From Desulfocicer vacuolatum DSM 3385 (lineage in GTDB: Bacteria; Desulfobacterota; Desulfobacteria; Desulfobacterales; Desulfobacteraceae): a stretch of DNA of 64,000 nucleotides. Position numbers and translations under genes: made by a program. The notes beneath the pieces are model-generated. The model was not told where the DNA came from and searched no databases. It saw nothing but the letters and a program-made list of their open reading frames with translations. This document shows, piece after piece, positions 45,516 through 54,478 of the stretch. The stretch is taken from NCBI RefSeq assembly GCF_900176365.1, contig NZ_FWXY01000006.1:62001-126000 (forward strand), given 5' to 3'. The number at the start of each line of letters is the position of its first letter. Positions within the stretch are counted from its first letter, which is position 1.

Positions 45516-46271
45516 ATGAGAATATTACTGACAAATGACGACGGTTACAAAGCGCCTGGAATCCAGGCACTTTACAAACAGTTTAAACAGCACCATGAAG
45601 TGATTATGGTGGCCCCGGAAGGTGAGCGAAGCGCCGTGGGTCATGGTATCACCATTAATGAACCCCTGCGCATGCAAAAGATTTCCCAGAATGGTGCCAG
45701 CTGTATCTATGCCGTGAGCGGTAAGCCTGCGGATTGCGTGAAGCTTTCTCTTTTTGATATCTTTGACACCCCGCCGGATCTGGTAATTTCCGGTATCAAT
45801 GCCGGTTCCAACACCGGGGTGAATATCCATTATTCCGGCACTGCCGGGGCCGCAAGGGAAGCCACCTTGAACGGATTGCCTGCCTTGGCCGTGTCCATAA
45901 AAATCGGCAAAATAATGGATTTTGAAGGTATGGCCATGTATACGGAAACCATTTCTCAGAAAATAAATTACAATGCCCTGCCCCGGGGCACTTTTGTGAA
46001 CATCAATGCCCCGGCAGGAAAAATCAGTGAAGTCAAGGGCGTTAAAACCACCTGTCAGTCCATGGAAAATATCTCCACACGGTTTGATAAAAGGGATGAT
46101 CCCCGGGGGCGCTCCTATTTCTGGTATGGAAATATGTTGCCCGAAAGTGAAATTGAAACCACAGATGATGCCGCTGTCAATGCAGGTTTTATTTCTGTTA
46201 CTCCCCTTCAGTGCGATATCACGGATTATCGAGTGTTAAAGGATCTTGAAACAGATATAGGAATCATGTGA
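45516..46271 (+). CDS. surE: 5'-nucleotidase SurE
   Basis: A 251-residue SurE phosphatase. MRILLTNDDGYKAPGI supplies the Asp-Asp metal ligands at the N-terminus; PEGERSAVGHGIT and SGINAGSNTGVNIHYSGTAG are the other family motifs. It removes phosphate from nucleoside 5'- or 3'-monophosphates in the cytoplasm. An extra nine residues upstream (ATG at 45489) are not family-like, so the ATG at 45516 is used. Its stop overlaps the ATG of the sigma-54 activator (TGATG), so the two are coupled, an unusual partnership for surE. Confidence 0.92.
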   Translation: MRILLTNDDGYKAPGIQALYKQFKQHHEVIMVAPEGERSAVGHGITINEPLRMQKISQNGASCIYAVSGKPADCVKLSLFDIFDTPPDLVISGINAGSNTGVNIHYSGTAGAAREATLNGLPALAVSIKIGKIMDFEGMAMYTETISQKINYNALPRGTFVNINAPAGKISEVKGVKTTCQSMENISTRFDKRDDPRGRSYFWYGNMLPESEIETTDDAAVNAGFISVTPLQCDITDYRVLKDLETDIGIM

Positions 46272-47788
46272 TGCCGGACAAAGAATTAAACATGGATACG
46301 GTGCTTTCTCCGGCCTATTGTGAAATTTGGGACAATTCACTGCTTGGGGTGATGGTGTTGGATAAAAACGGTATATTTCGATATATGAACCGTCTTTTTC
46401 TCTTGACCGATGATCTCCAGGATGAAGATGCCCTGGGCAAATCCATGGTGGATTTTTATCCCCTGGAAAGGGACTGCCACATGTCCATCATGGCCATGGA
46501 AACAGAAAAACCCATTCTCAAAAAGACGGTTGTTTACTACACCCATAAGAAAAAGCTGGTGAATTCTCTGTGTTCAACCTTTCCCCTCATGTCCCGGGGG
46601 CAGGTGGAGGGGGTGATTCATTTTTCCCTGAATCTTCAGGTGAGCCAGCGGCTCATGGAACGTCATGAAAATGGCAGTGCCCAAATGGTGCCCAGTCCCA
46701 TTCCCCGGGAAAAAAAACAGTATCGGTTTGATTCCATTATTGGTGAAGATTCTCAGCTTAAGCACGCCATTAATTATGCAAAATCCGCCAGCAACACAGA
46801 TTTTTCCGTTTTCATCTGGGCGGAAAGCGGTTGTGGTAAAGAACTGTTTGCCCAATCCATTCATACGGCTTCCCATAGAAAAGAAAACCCGTTTGTGGCC
46901 ATCAATTGTGCCGCCATTCCGGACAATCTTCTTGAAACCACCCTTTTTGGTACCTCCAAAGGGGCCTTTACCGGGGCCCTGGACCGTGCAGGGCTGCTTG
47001 AAGAGGCCAAAGGGGGAACCCTTTTACTGGATGAGTTGAACTCCATGTCTTTGGAGCTCCAGGCCAAACTGCTTCGGGTGATCCAGGAGAGAAAAATCCG
47101 CAGGGTGGGCGCACTAAAAGAAATCCCTGTGGATGTCAGATTTATCTCCACCTGCAATATCTCCCCGGCCCGGGCCCTGGAAGAAAATAAAATCCGGGCA
47201 GATCTTTTTTATCGTCTGGGGGTGGTGGTGCTGGAGATTCCGCCTTTGAGACATCGCAGGGACGATATCCCTTTGCTGTGTCGGCATTTTCTGGCACGGT
47301 GGGTGGCCCGATCCAAGGGGAGCGCCATCCGCATATCCGATGCTGTGTATGAAATTTTATATAAATATCCATGGCCGGGTAATGTCCGAGAGCTGGAGCA
47401 TACCTTGAAAGCATGTCTCACCCTGCTCCATGGCAGCAGTATTATTTATGAACATCACCTGTCGTCTTATTTTGTGAATAATTATCGTCGCCTGACCCAG
47501 GGCGATGGCGGGACAAGCAGTGATGCAAGGATGATCAACGGGCAATTGCTTTCTCCTGCATCTAAATCCACCCACAATCAGGCTTTTCCGGGCCCTCTGG
47601 CCGGATTTGAAGATACAGGGAAAATATGCCTGTCTTCCACTTTAAAAAGCATTGAAACAATTTATATTGAAAAAGCCCTTAAAAGAGCCGGTTATAATAT
47701 CTCAAAAGCCGGGAGATTCCTCAATCTTTCCCCCCAGGCCCTTCGATACAGAATTAAAAAACTGGGTATTCATGTGGCTGTTGAATAA
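46271..47788 (+). CDS. PAS-domain sigma-54-dependent activator
   Basis: A 505-residue enhancer-binding protein. The N-terminal 130 residues are a PAS-type sensor (DNSLLGVMVLDKNGIFRYMN), the middle is the sigma-54 AAA+ domain (Walker A AESGCGKE at about 184-191, GAFTGA at about 231-236, and the arginine-rich FYRLGVVVLEIPPLRHRRDD), and the C-terminus is a Fis-type helix-turn-helix (NISKAGRFLNLSPQALRYRI). There is no receiver domain, so it probably senses a small molecule through the PAS domain. It sits between two consensus sigma-54 promoters, one toward the MttB-family gene and one toward the glycyl radical operon, and is the obvious candidate to control both. Confidence 0.92.
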   Translation: MPDKELNMDTVLSPAYCEIWDNSLLGVMVLDKNGIFRYMNRLFLLTDDLQDEDALGKSMVDFYPLERDCHMSIMAMETEKPILKKTVVYYTHKKKLVNSLCSTFPLMSRGQVEGVIHFSLNLQVSQRLMERHENGSAQMVPSPIPREKKQYRFDSIIGEDSQLKHAINYAKSASNTDFSVFIWAESGCGKELFAQSIHTASHRKENPFVAINCAAIPDNLLETTLFGTSKGAFTGALDRAGLLEEAKGGTLLLDELNSMSLELQAKLLRVIQERKIRRVGALKEIPVDVRFISTCNISPARALEENKIRADLFYRLGVVVLEIPPLRHRRDDIPLLCRHFLARWVARSKGSAIRISDAVYEILYKYPWPGNVRELEHTLKACLTLLHGSSIIYEHHLSSYFVNNYRRLTQGDGGTSSDARMINGQLLSPASKSTHNQAFPGPLAGFEDTGKICLSSTLKSIETIYIEKALKRAGYNISKAGRFLNLSPQALRYRIKKLGIHVAVE

Positions 47789-47798
47789 GCATTATTTG

Positions 47799-47931
47799 TG
47801 CTTGGTTTCATGTTCGCCCACCGTTGGCAGTATGTATCAGGTATAAAGAGTTAATTATTTGAAATCATTTGCAATATTAAATTGTTGGGTGTTTTGTGCA
47901 TATGCACTGGGCCAAGTTAGAACCAAGCCCC
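47799..47931. repeat. MITE family A, copy 3
   Basis: A 133-bp element with ends TGCTTGGTTTCATGTTCGCC and the reverse-complementary GGGCCAAGTTAGAACCAAGC. The left end is more degraded than in the other copies. It begins 10 bases after the activator stop and leaves the sigma-54 promoter downstream intact. Confidence 0.65.
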
Positions 47932-48245
47932 ATTATATTCCTTTCCTTTAATTTCCAATATTCCACACAGGCCGGCCCCCCAGGGCTCTGCCGGGTAATT
48001 GAACATTGCCTTTTTACATAATGCCAAGTGTTAAATTTATTTTGACTTTGGCGAAGCTCTTGTTTTTATCACACCATTTAAAAAAAAGAATACCTATTTA
48101 AATAAAATTTTAAATTTAACAATATCCGTTTAAAGTTAAAAAATGGGGATTTTCATGTTTTATTCAGTGTTTTTAGTGGGAGTTTTTAGCGTAACTATTT
48201 AATAATAAAGAATTTATGAGTTGTGGTTTGGGTTGTTTTATTTTG

Positions 48246-48260
48246 TGGCACATGCTTTGC
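48246..48260 (+). promoter_or_regulatory. Sigma-54 promoter for the glycyl radical enzyme operon
   Basis: TGGCAC-ATGCT-TTGC, a perfect -24/-12 match. It lies about 245 bases before the enzyme ATG, leaving a leader of roughly 230 bases. About 200 bases further upstream GCCAAGT (48023) and ACTTTGGC (48045) form an imperfect inverted pair that could bind the activator. No riboswitch fold was recognised in the leader. Confidence 0.8.
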
Positions 48261-48503
48261 ATTGTGTTTTAGATACACAGATACAACAACGGTCATCTGG
48301 TACAATGGATGTAGGAAATGCTCATATTGGGAAGTTCGTCGGCATTTCGCATGACAAACGGTGGAAAAAGCAAAGGTATGAAATCGCACACCGTCAACTG
48401 AATTTTTAAAATACAATGCCCTTGTCCGGTTCCCGGCGGCGGCTTTATTATCATATATTACAGAGTTGCGATATTAAATGTTATATTTTAAGGAGATATT
48501 GAA

Positions 48504-50915
48504 ATGGGAACTGAAAATCAAACAGCTTCATACATGGACAGAATAAATAAACTCCGTGACCGCGTTATCAATGCCACCCCCACCATGGACATTGAAAATG
48601 CTCTGATCTTGACCAAAAGTTTCAAAAAAACAGAAGCCCTTCCCAGGGAAATGCGAAAAGCCCAGGCCTTTAAAGATGTGTGTGCAGAAAAAACCGTCAC
48701 CATCTGGGATAATGAACTCATTGTGGGCTGCTCCGGCAAGATGGCCCGGGGGGGCGTGTTGTGTGCCGACGTGTGCTGGTCTGTGCTTGATAAAGAGCTG
48801 GATACCATCAGCAATCGTCCCTACGATCCTTTTTACATCTCTGAAGAAGATAAAAAACTGTTCAGAGAGGAGATCAAGCCCTATTGGCTGGGACGATCCA
48901 ATTTTGAAAAATGGGAAGCCCAGGCTCCCCAAGACATTGTTGATCTTAAAGAAAATGCCGTTATCTACATTGATAGAAAAGCCGTGCGGGGACCGGGCGA
49001 GCTCACCCCGGATTATGAAGAACTTTTGAGCGAAGGCATGGACGGCATCATCGCCTACATTGAACAGAAAAAATCTGAATATGATCTGTCCAAGCCCAAC
49101 CATTATCCCAAAATTGCCTACCTCAATGCCATGATCACAGCAGCGGAAGGCATGAAAATACTGGGAGAGCGATACAGACAAGAGGCCCTTCGTCTGGCAG
49201 CCCTGGAGACCGATGACACCCGTCGTGGAGAACTTGAGGCCGTTGCCCAAGTGTTCTCCCGGATCCCGGCCCGACCGGCCCGTACTTTCCATGAAGCCAT
49301 TCAGTTTGTTTATCTGTATCATTCCAGCATTTTCATGGAGCAAAATGCTGCAAGCTATAACTTGGGACGCATTGATCAATACCTCTATCCTTACTATAAA
49401 GCAGATCTTGAGGCAGGACGCATCACTCCGGAACAGGCCCAGGAGCTGTTTTGCTGTACCTGGGTAAAACTTGCAGAACCCTGCTTGTTCCAGGATGGGG
49501 TCACTGCAGAATATGCCAATGGATACACCATGTTCCAAAACGTGTGTGCCGGCGGTATTGATAAATTCGGTCAGGATGCTGTAAATGATTTGTCTTACAT
49601 GGTGATCCAGGCATCCATGGATACCATGCTTTATCAACCGTCTTTGTCCGTGCGTTATAACCTTGCCAAGAATCCGGATTCTTTTCTTAGAAAATGTGCC
49701 GACTGCATCAACACCGGTAATGGATTTCCTGCCTTTCACAATGATGAGATCGGCATCCGGATGATGCAGAACAAAGGCGTTCCCCTGCACGAAGCCTATG
49801 ACTGGAACCCCTGCGGATGTGTTGAAACCAATCTTAGCGGTCGTATCCGGGGATATGTCAGTGCCGATGTGAATCTTGGCAGTATTGTGGAATTTATCAT
49901 GAATCGGGGCGTTCATCGTAAAAGCGGCAAAAAACTCGGTCTTGACACCGGTGATCCAAGAAGTTTCACCACCTACCAAGAGTTTGCCGATGCCGCCAAA
50001 AAGCAGATCGACTACATCATTAAAAAAGTGGTGGAGGCCAATAATGTACTGGATGAGGTTTGGGATGACCGGCCGGTGCCCTTTATCTCTTTGACTTTTA
50101 GAAATTGCATTGATACGGCCACGGATTACGCCCATGGCGGCACCAAATACGAGTGTGGCAACGGTATTATCTATGATGGTATTGCCGATTTCATCAACAG
50201 CATTGCCGCTGTAAAAGAGTTGGTGTTTGACAAGAAAATGGTGACCATGGATGAGCTTATCCAGGCATTGGATGCTGATTTTGTGGGCTTTGAAGCCATT
50301 CAGAAAAAATGTCTGGATGCGGAAAAATACGGCAATGACCTGGACAATCCAGACCGGGTGGCAGCAGAAATGATGACCCACATTGCTGTGAACACCAATA
50401 AGCAGGACAGTAAATACGGTAAGCTCATGTCCGGCGTGCTTCCTGTCACAGCCCATGTCCCCCTGGGAAAAGTGGTGGGTGCTCTGCCGTCGGGCAGAAA
50501 GGCCTGGACCACCCTCACGGACGGCCTGAGCCCCACCGGCGGCACCGATGTCAATGGCGCAAGTGCCGTGCTTAAGTCCGTTGCCAAAATTCCCCATGAT
50601 CTTTTTTCTTCGGGAACGCTTTTGAACATGAAGCTTTCCAATGAATTGATGAAGGATGAAAGGGGACCGGTAAATCTTATGTCTCTGTTAAAAAGTGCTT
50701 GTTCCCTGGGGGTTTTCCACGCTCAATTTAATGTGGTGGATAAAAAAGTTCTCATGGATGCCCAGAAACATCCGGAACAACACAAAGATCTTTTGATCCG
50801 GGTGGCGGGTTATACAGCTTATTTTGTGGAGCTCTGTCCCGAGGTTCAAGATGAGATTATCCATCGTACGGTCCAAGAGGAGTTTGTACCTGCCAAAGCC
50901 GGGGGATGCTGTTAA
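48504..50915 (+). CDS. Glycyl radical enzyme of the CutC/HypD eliminase class, substrate unknown
   Basis: An 803-residue PFL-like enzyme. The thiyl cysteine is Cys439 in GCVET with the general-base glutamate Glu441; the radical glycine is Gly769 in RVAGYTAYF. The C439-x-E441 pair places it with eliminases and dehydratases (choline lyase CutC, hydroxyproline dehydratase HypD, diol dehydratases), not with PFL. Against HypD as I remember it, the active-site His160 position is Glu166 (GPGELTPDY) and the Asp278 position is Ala283 (NAASYNLGRID); in CutC the first of these is Asp216. So it is neither a standard HypD nor clearly CutC, and the pocket looks adapted to a cationic or amino substrate. There is a good ribosome site (AAGGAG). 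It is first in a sigma-54-driven operon with its activase and a betaine importer. Confidence 0.9.
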   Translation: MGTENQTASYMDRINKLRDRVINATPTMDIENALILTKSFKKTEALPREMRKAQAFKDVCAEKTVTIWDNELIVGCSGKMARGGVLCADVCWSVLDKELDTISNRPYDPFYISEEDKKLFREEIKPYWLGRSNFEKWEAQAPQDIVDLKENAVIYIDRKAVRGPGELTPDYEELLSEGMDGIIAYIEQKKSEYDLSKPNHYPKIAYLNAMITAAEGMKILGERYRQEALRLAALETDDTRRGELEAVAQVFSRIPARPARTFHEAIQFVYLYHSSIFMEQNAASYNLGRIDQYLYPYYKADLEAGRITPEQAQELFCCTWVKLAEPCLFQDGVTAEYANGYTMFQNVCAGGIDKFGQDAVNDLSYMVIQASMDTMLYQPSLSVRYNLAKNPDSFLRKCADCINTGNGFPAFHNDEIGIRMMQNKGVPLHEAYDWNPCGCVETNLSGRIRGYVSADVNLGSIVEFIMNRGVHRKSGKKLGLDTGDPRSFTTYQEFADAAKKQIDYIIKKVVEANNVLDEVWDDRPVPFISLTFRNCIDTATDYAHGGTKYECGNGIIYDGIADFINSIAAVKELVFDKKMVTMDELIQALDADFVGFEAIQKKCLDAEKYGNDLDNPDRVAAEMMTHIAVNTNKQDSKYGKLMSGVLPVTAHVPLGKVVGALPSGRKAWTTLTDGLSPTGGTDVNGASAVLKSVAKIPHDLFSSGTLLNMKLSNELMKDERGPVNLMSLLKSACSLGVFHAQFNVVDKKVLMDAQKHPEQHKDLLIRVAGYTAYFVELCPEVQDEIIHRTVQEEFVPAKAGGCC

Positions 50916-50916
50916 T

Positions 50917-51834
50917 ATGACCGTTGGCAGAATATTGAGAATTGAAAAGTTGTCCACCTTTGACGGGGATGGACTGCGCACGGTGATTTTCCTCAAAGGA
51001 TGCCCGCTGGGATGTCGGTGGTGTTCCACACCCGAGTCCCAGAAAAAAACAACGGATTTTGGAATCCATAAAAATAAATGTACCAACTGCTTTACCTGTG
51101 TGGATACCTGCCCGGAAGGGGCCATTTCCCATGATGATGCAGGGGATATTTTCACAACGGATATGACACTTTGTAAGGATTGCAGGCAATGTGTTGATGG
51201 CTGTCCTGCCGGTGCCCGCATTGCCTATGGATACAATGCCACTGTGGATGAGATGTTAAGGGAACTGGGTAAGGATTCTGTGTTTTATTACCATTCCGGT
51301 GGCGGCGTCACTGTCAGTGGGGGGGAACCCCTTGTGCAGAAAGATTTTGTGGCGGCGCTTTTGGAAGGATGTGTGATGCAGGGGATAAATACTGCTGTTG
51401 AAACCAGTGGTCATGTCCCCTGGGAGAACATTGAGAACGTTCTTCCCTGGATAGATACTCTGTTTTATGATCTTAAACATCTGGATGCTAATATTCACAG
51501 ACAGATTACCGGGGTGGACAACGGGCTGATTCTTGAGAATTTGAAAAAAATAGATGAAACCCACCGTTCTTTTCCCGTTATTGTGCGTATGCCGGTGATT
51601 CCCACCTTAAATGATCAAGATGCCAACATCAAAGCGTTGGGATTGTTTTGCCGGGGATTGAAAAAATTAAAAGAAATTCAACTGCTGCCTTACCATCGCC
51701 TGGGCATTGAAACCTATCGGCGTTTGTCTCTTTCCTATGGTCTGGAGGGAATACGCTCTCCAGGGGATGATGAGATGAACCGTAAAGTGGATTTGTTAAA
51801 GGATATGGGGCTGCGTGTAAGAGTTGGGGGGTAA
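50917..51834 (+). CDS. Glycyl radical enzyme activase (radical SAM)
   Basis: A 305-residue activase. The radical SAM cysteines are in CPLGCRWC near the N-terminus, and two ferredoxin-like 4Fe-4S sets follow (CTNCFTCVDTCPEGA and CKDCRQCVDGCPAGA), as in activases of CutD, HypE, GldA and BssD type. SGGEPLVQ is the SAM-binding GGE motif. It abstracts a hydrogen from Gly769 of the enzyme encoded one base upstream of its start. The ATG at 50917 is chosen over a longer in-frame version reaching into the enzyme gene. A dispersed repeat follows before the transporter genes. Confidence 0.95.
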   Translation: MTVGRILRIEKLSTFDGDGLRTVIFLKGCPLGCRWCSTPESQKKTTDFGIHKNKCTNCFTCVDTCPEGAISHDDAGDIFTTDMTLCKDCRQCVDGCPAGARIAYGYNATVDEMLRELGKDSVFYYHSGGGVTVSGGEPLVQKDFVAALLEGCVMQGINTAVETSGHVPWENIENVLPWIDTLFYDLKHLDANIHRQITGVDNGLILENLKKIDETHRSFPVIVRMPVIPTLNDQDANIKALGLFCRGLKKLKEIQLLPYHRLGIETYRRLSLSYGLEGIRSPGDDEMNRKVDLLKDMGLRVRVGG

Positions 51835-51872
51835 TGGATAATGCATTCCTTTTAAAGGGAATGTGCTGATTT

Positions 51873-51964
51873 TTATATGAAATACGCCGTAAATCAGGGG
51901 CGTATTTCATGCTTTGCTGTGGGCAGATCCGGTTTAAAATACGGTCTGCCCGTGGCAGTTATAT
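51873..51964 (+). repeat. Dispersed palindromic repeat family D, copy before proV
   Basis: A full unit: TATATGAAATACGCC, GGGGCGTATTTCATG (together an inverted pair), then GCTGTGGGCAGATCC, and GGTCTGCCCGTGGCAGTTAT. It ends 19 bases before the proV ATG, so its hairpins would be in the leader of the transporter genes or between two parts of one message. Confidence 0.82.
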
Positions 51965-51983
51965 TAAGGAATAGAGGCTTTTT

Positions 51984-53126
51984 ATGACATTTGAAAACAG
52001 TGAATCATCTTCAGACACCACGGTGAACACCGATTCATCGATATCCCGGGGAGGGACACCGGACGGGGTGCCCGCCATTGAGTGCCGCAATGTGTGGAAA
52101 ATTTATGGGAAAAACCATCGACGTGCCCATGAAGCGGTGAAAAATGAAAATCTCAATAAGGAAAGATGCCTGGAAACCTATGGCTGTGTTGTGGGTGTGA
52201 TGGATGCCTCTTTTTCCGTTGACCGGGGTGAAATCTTTTGTATCATGGGGCTCTCCGGCAGCGGCAAGTCCACCTTGATGCGTCATATCAATCGATTAAT
52301 AGAGCCCACCGACGGCCAGATTCTCATCAACGGCCAGGATGTCAACGCCTTGAGTGAGCCGGAAATGCGACAGTTACGATCGGAAAAGATCGGCATGGTT
52401 TTCCAGAACATGGCCCTTTTGCCCCATAGAAATGTAAGAGACAATGTTTCCTTTGGACTTGAGGTAAGAAAGGTTCCCAGGAAGGAGAGAAATGAGGCTG
52501 CAGAAAGGGCATTGGGATTGGTGCAGCTCAACGGGTGGGGCGATCAGTTCCCCAAAGAGCTTTCCGGTGGAATGCAGCAGCGGGTGGGACTTGCCAGGGC
52601 CCTTGCCTCTGATCCGGATATTCTGCTCATGGATGAGCCTTTCAGTGCCCTTGACCCCCTGATTCGACGCCAGCTCCAGGACCAGTTTTTAGAGCTTTCG
52701 TCCAAGCTTAAAAAAACCACTCTTTTTATAACCCATGACCTGGACGAAGCCATACGCATCGGTGATCACATTGCCATTATGAAGGATGGCATTCTTGTTC
52801 AAACAGGCACACCTGAAGAGATCGTCACCAATCCTGCGGATGATTATGTGGCTGATTTTGTGGCCGGGATCTCCCGACTGCACCTTGTTACGGCCCATTC
52901 GGTCATGTATCCTGTTGAGGATTTTTTACAGCGATTTGAAGATGCCAAACTGGACAGTTTTCCCACTGTGGATGAAACAGATGATCTGGATCATCTGGTG
53001 GAAATGATGACAGATGTGGACGCCGATCGGGTTGCCGTGATTTCCAAGGGCAAAATCGTGGGGGTTGTGACGCGCAGAAGTCTTCTCCGGGGCATTCAGG
53101 GAAAACCCATGGAAAATATGAACTGA
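51984..53126 (+). CDS. proV: Betaine ABC importer ATPase (ProV/OpuAA-like)
   Basis: A 380-residue ABC ATPase with the quaternary-amine features: an N-terminal extension that reads ECRNVWKIYGKN, Walker A GLSGSGKST, signature LSGGMQQRVGLARAL, Walker B ILLMDEPFSALDPLIR, and a C-terminal part of about 100 residues with one full CBS-like segment (VDETDDLDHLVEMMTDVDADRVAVISKGKIVGVV with the order D-x-RVAVI). CBS domains in OpuA/ProV sense ionic strength. It powers the import of betaines through the two ProW proteins downstream. The first 25 residues are low complexity and not part of the family core. Confidence 0.9.
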   Translation: MTFENSESSSDTTVNTDSSISRGGTPDGVPAIECRNVWKIYGKNHRRAHEAVKNENLNKERCLETYGCVVGVMDASFSVDRGEIFCIMGLSGSGKSTLMRHINRLIEPTDGQILINGQDVNALSEPEMRQLRSEKIGMVFQNMALLPHRNVRDNVSFGLEVRKVPRKERNEAAERALGLVQLNGWGDQFPKELSGGMQQRVGLARALASDPDILLMDEPFSALDPLIRRQLQDQFLELSSKLKKTTLFITHDLDEAIRIGDHIAIMKDGILVQTGTPEEIVTNPADDYVADFVAGISRLHLVTAHSVMYPVEDFLQRFEDAKLDSFPTVDETDDLDHLVEMMTDVDADRVAVISKGKIVGVVTRRSLLRGIQGKPMENMN

Positions 53127-53218
53127 GAAACGGTATCCCACGAAAAAAAAACAAGAGGCGGTTCCGGTGAAAAACCGTGAAAATATAAACAATAACAAGT
53201 AATCAATCTGGAGAAATT

Positions 53219-54073
53219 ATGAAGTTAAAGCTTACCGTGTTAATCAGTGTTTTGATGATGTTGTGTATTTCCACTGCCACATTTGCAGAAGAAAAAAAAG
53301 TTATCAAGATGGGGGTGATGCAATGGAACGATCTGGTCTGTCCCAGTCTTGTCACTAAAAAACTCATGGAAAAAAATTATGGCTATGAGATCGAAGTGGT
53401 GGAATTCTTTGAATGGGGCATTGCCTTTGCCACCCTTGCCAAGGGAGATGTGGATTTATTAATGTCCCAGATTGATTTTGCCGCCCATGATTACTGGACG
53501 CGCTACAACAAAAAACTTGAAAAACTCAGCGCTTCATCCCATGGACTTTTTCAAGGCATCGTGGTTCCCTCTTACATTCCCATTGACTCCATTGATCAAC
53601 TCAATGAAAATAAAGACAAATTTGGTAAAAAAATAATCGGTATTGAACCGGGTGCCGGCCTCATGCGTCAGACCCATCAGGTCATTGAAGCCTATGATCT
53701 TGATTTTGAACTGGTGGATGGCAGCACCGCCGCCATGACTGCTGCCGTGAAATCTTCCATGGCAAAAAAACAGTGGTTTGCCACAGTTATGTGGACCCCC
53801 TCCTGGATGACCCAGGCGTTTGACATAAAATTTCTGAAAGATCCCAAAGGTATCCAGCAACCCTCCCAGTCCTACTACTGGGTCGGCCGAAAAGGTTTTG
53901 CCAAGGAATTCCCCAAAGCCCGGGAAATCATGGCCGGTGTTTTCGTTCCCCTTGAAGAAAACGTGAAGATGACCGGATATATTAAAGAAGGTCTTGCTGC
54001 GGACAAAGCCGTTGAAAGGTGGCTGGATGAGAATCAGATGGTCACAGAACGTTGGATGAATCTGGGCCAATAG
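53219..54073 (+). CDS. proX: Quaternary-amine binding protein (ProX/OpuAC family)
   Basis: A 284-residue periplasmic binding protein with a signal peptide (MKLKLTVLISVLMMLCIS, cleavage near TFA-E). The mature chain has several tryptophans and tyrosines at positions where OpuAC proteins form an aromatic cage for the methylated ammonium: MQWND, FEWG, HDYWTRY, VMWTPSWM, QSYYWVG. GIEPGAGLMRQTHQVI is the family's GIxPGxG segment. It should bind a betaine, choline or similar cation, but cage geometry cannot be read from sequence alone. It is followed by a hairpin and a 400-base gap before the permease genes. Confidence 0.88.
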   Translation: MKLKLTVLISVLMMLCISTATFAEEKKVIKMGVMQWNDLVCPSLVTKKLMEKNYGYEIEVVEFFEWGIAFATLAKGDVDLLMSQIDFAAHDYWTRYNKKLEKLSASSHGLFQGIVVPSYIPIDSIDQLNENKDKFGKKIIGIEPGAGLMRQTHQVIEAYDLDFELVDGSTAAMTAAVKSSMAKKQWFATVMWTPSWMTQAFDIKFLKDPKGIQQPSQSYYWVGRKGFAKEFPKAREIMAGVFVPLEENVKMTGYIKEGLAADKAVERWLDENQMVTERWMNLGQ

Positions 54074-54107
54074 CAGTTGCCGATGTATTAATATCGCCTT
54101 TTAATGG

Positions 54108-54138
54108 AAAAAAACCGTGCAAGTCTTCGGTTTTTTTA
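54108..54138 (+). terminator. Hairpin terminator or attenuator after proX
   Basis: AAAAAAACCG and CGGTTTTTTT arms around a 10-nt loop, 34 bases after the proX stop, with the T run expected for an intrinsic terminator. It would reduce transcription into the permease genes and raise the ratio of binding protein to permease. Confidence 0.7.
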
Positions 54139-54139
54139 A

Positions 54140-54328
54140 AGCTTTGTTGTGGGTGGACCAAGATCAATATTTGTGGTCCGCCCGCAGCGATTATAGCATA
54201 TTTTATATGACTTATTTACAGTTTACAAGTCTATTATTGTATGAAATCGTAGATATCTCTAAGACGCTTTCATGATTTGTTGTGGGTAGACCCGGGTCAA
54301 AATAAGGTTCTCCTGCGACGGTGATTTA
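54140..54328 (+). repeat. Dispersed palindromic repeat family D, two degraded copies
   Basis: Copy one (54140-54195): GCTTTGTTGTGGGTGGACC and GGTCCGCCCGCAGCGATTAT. Copy two (54240-54328): ATGAAATCG...GACGCTTTCATG, then TTGTTGTGGGTAGACCC and AAGGTTCTCCTGCGACGGTGAT, whose right arm is decayed. Both lie in the gap between proX and the first proW, which otherwise shows nothing that I recognise. Confidence 0.68.
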
Positions 54329-54478
54329 AACGACTTGTTTTGTTACTCTGTAAAAATATCAAGTTATGTGAAATTGACTATGATCAATACGCCGGAACCA
54401 CTTTAAATGACGATGTGATTTTGATGAAGATTATACCTGGGTGGGCTCAAATAGAAAATCGACAGGGGGCTTTGGTCA

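Noticed and set aside
48528-50597. A 689-codon open frame on the minus strand opposite the glycyl radical enzyme gene
   Set aside because: It mirrors a highly conserved enzyme with intact motifs on the plus strand, its translation is rich in His, Gly and Phe as expected of an antisense frame, and it has no ribosome site or family motif.
48504-51834. Calling the enzyme and activase CutC and CutD (choline trimethylamine-lyase)
   Set aside because: There is no microcompartment shell gene, aldehyde or alcohol dehydrogenase, or phosphotransacylase nearby; the protein is shorter than the common CutC, and the residue aligned with CutC Asp216 appears to be Glu. Kept as a possibility only.
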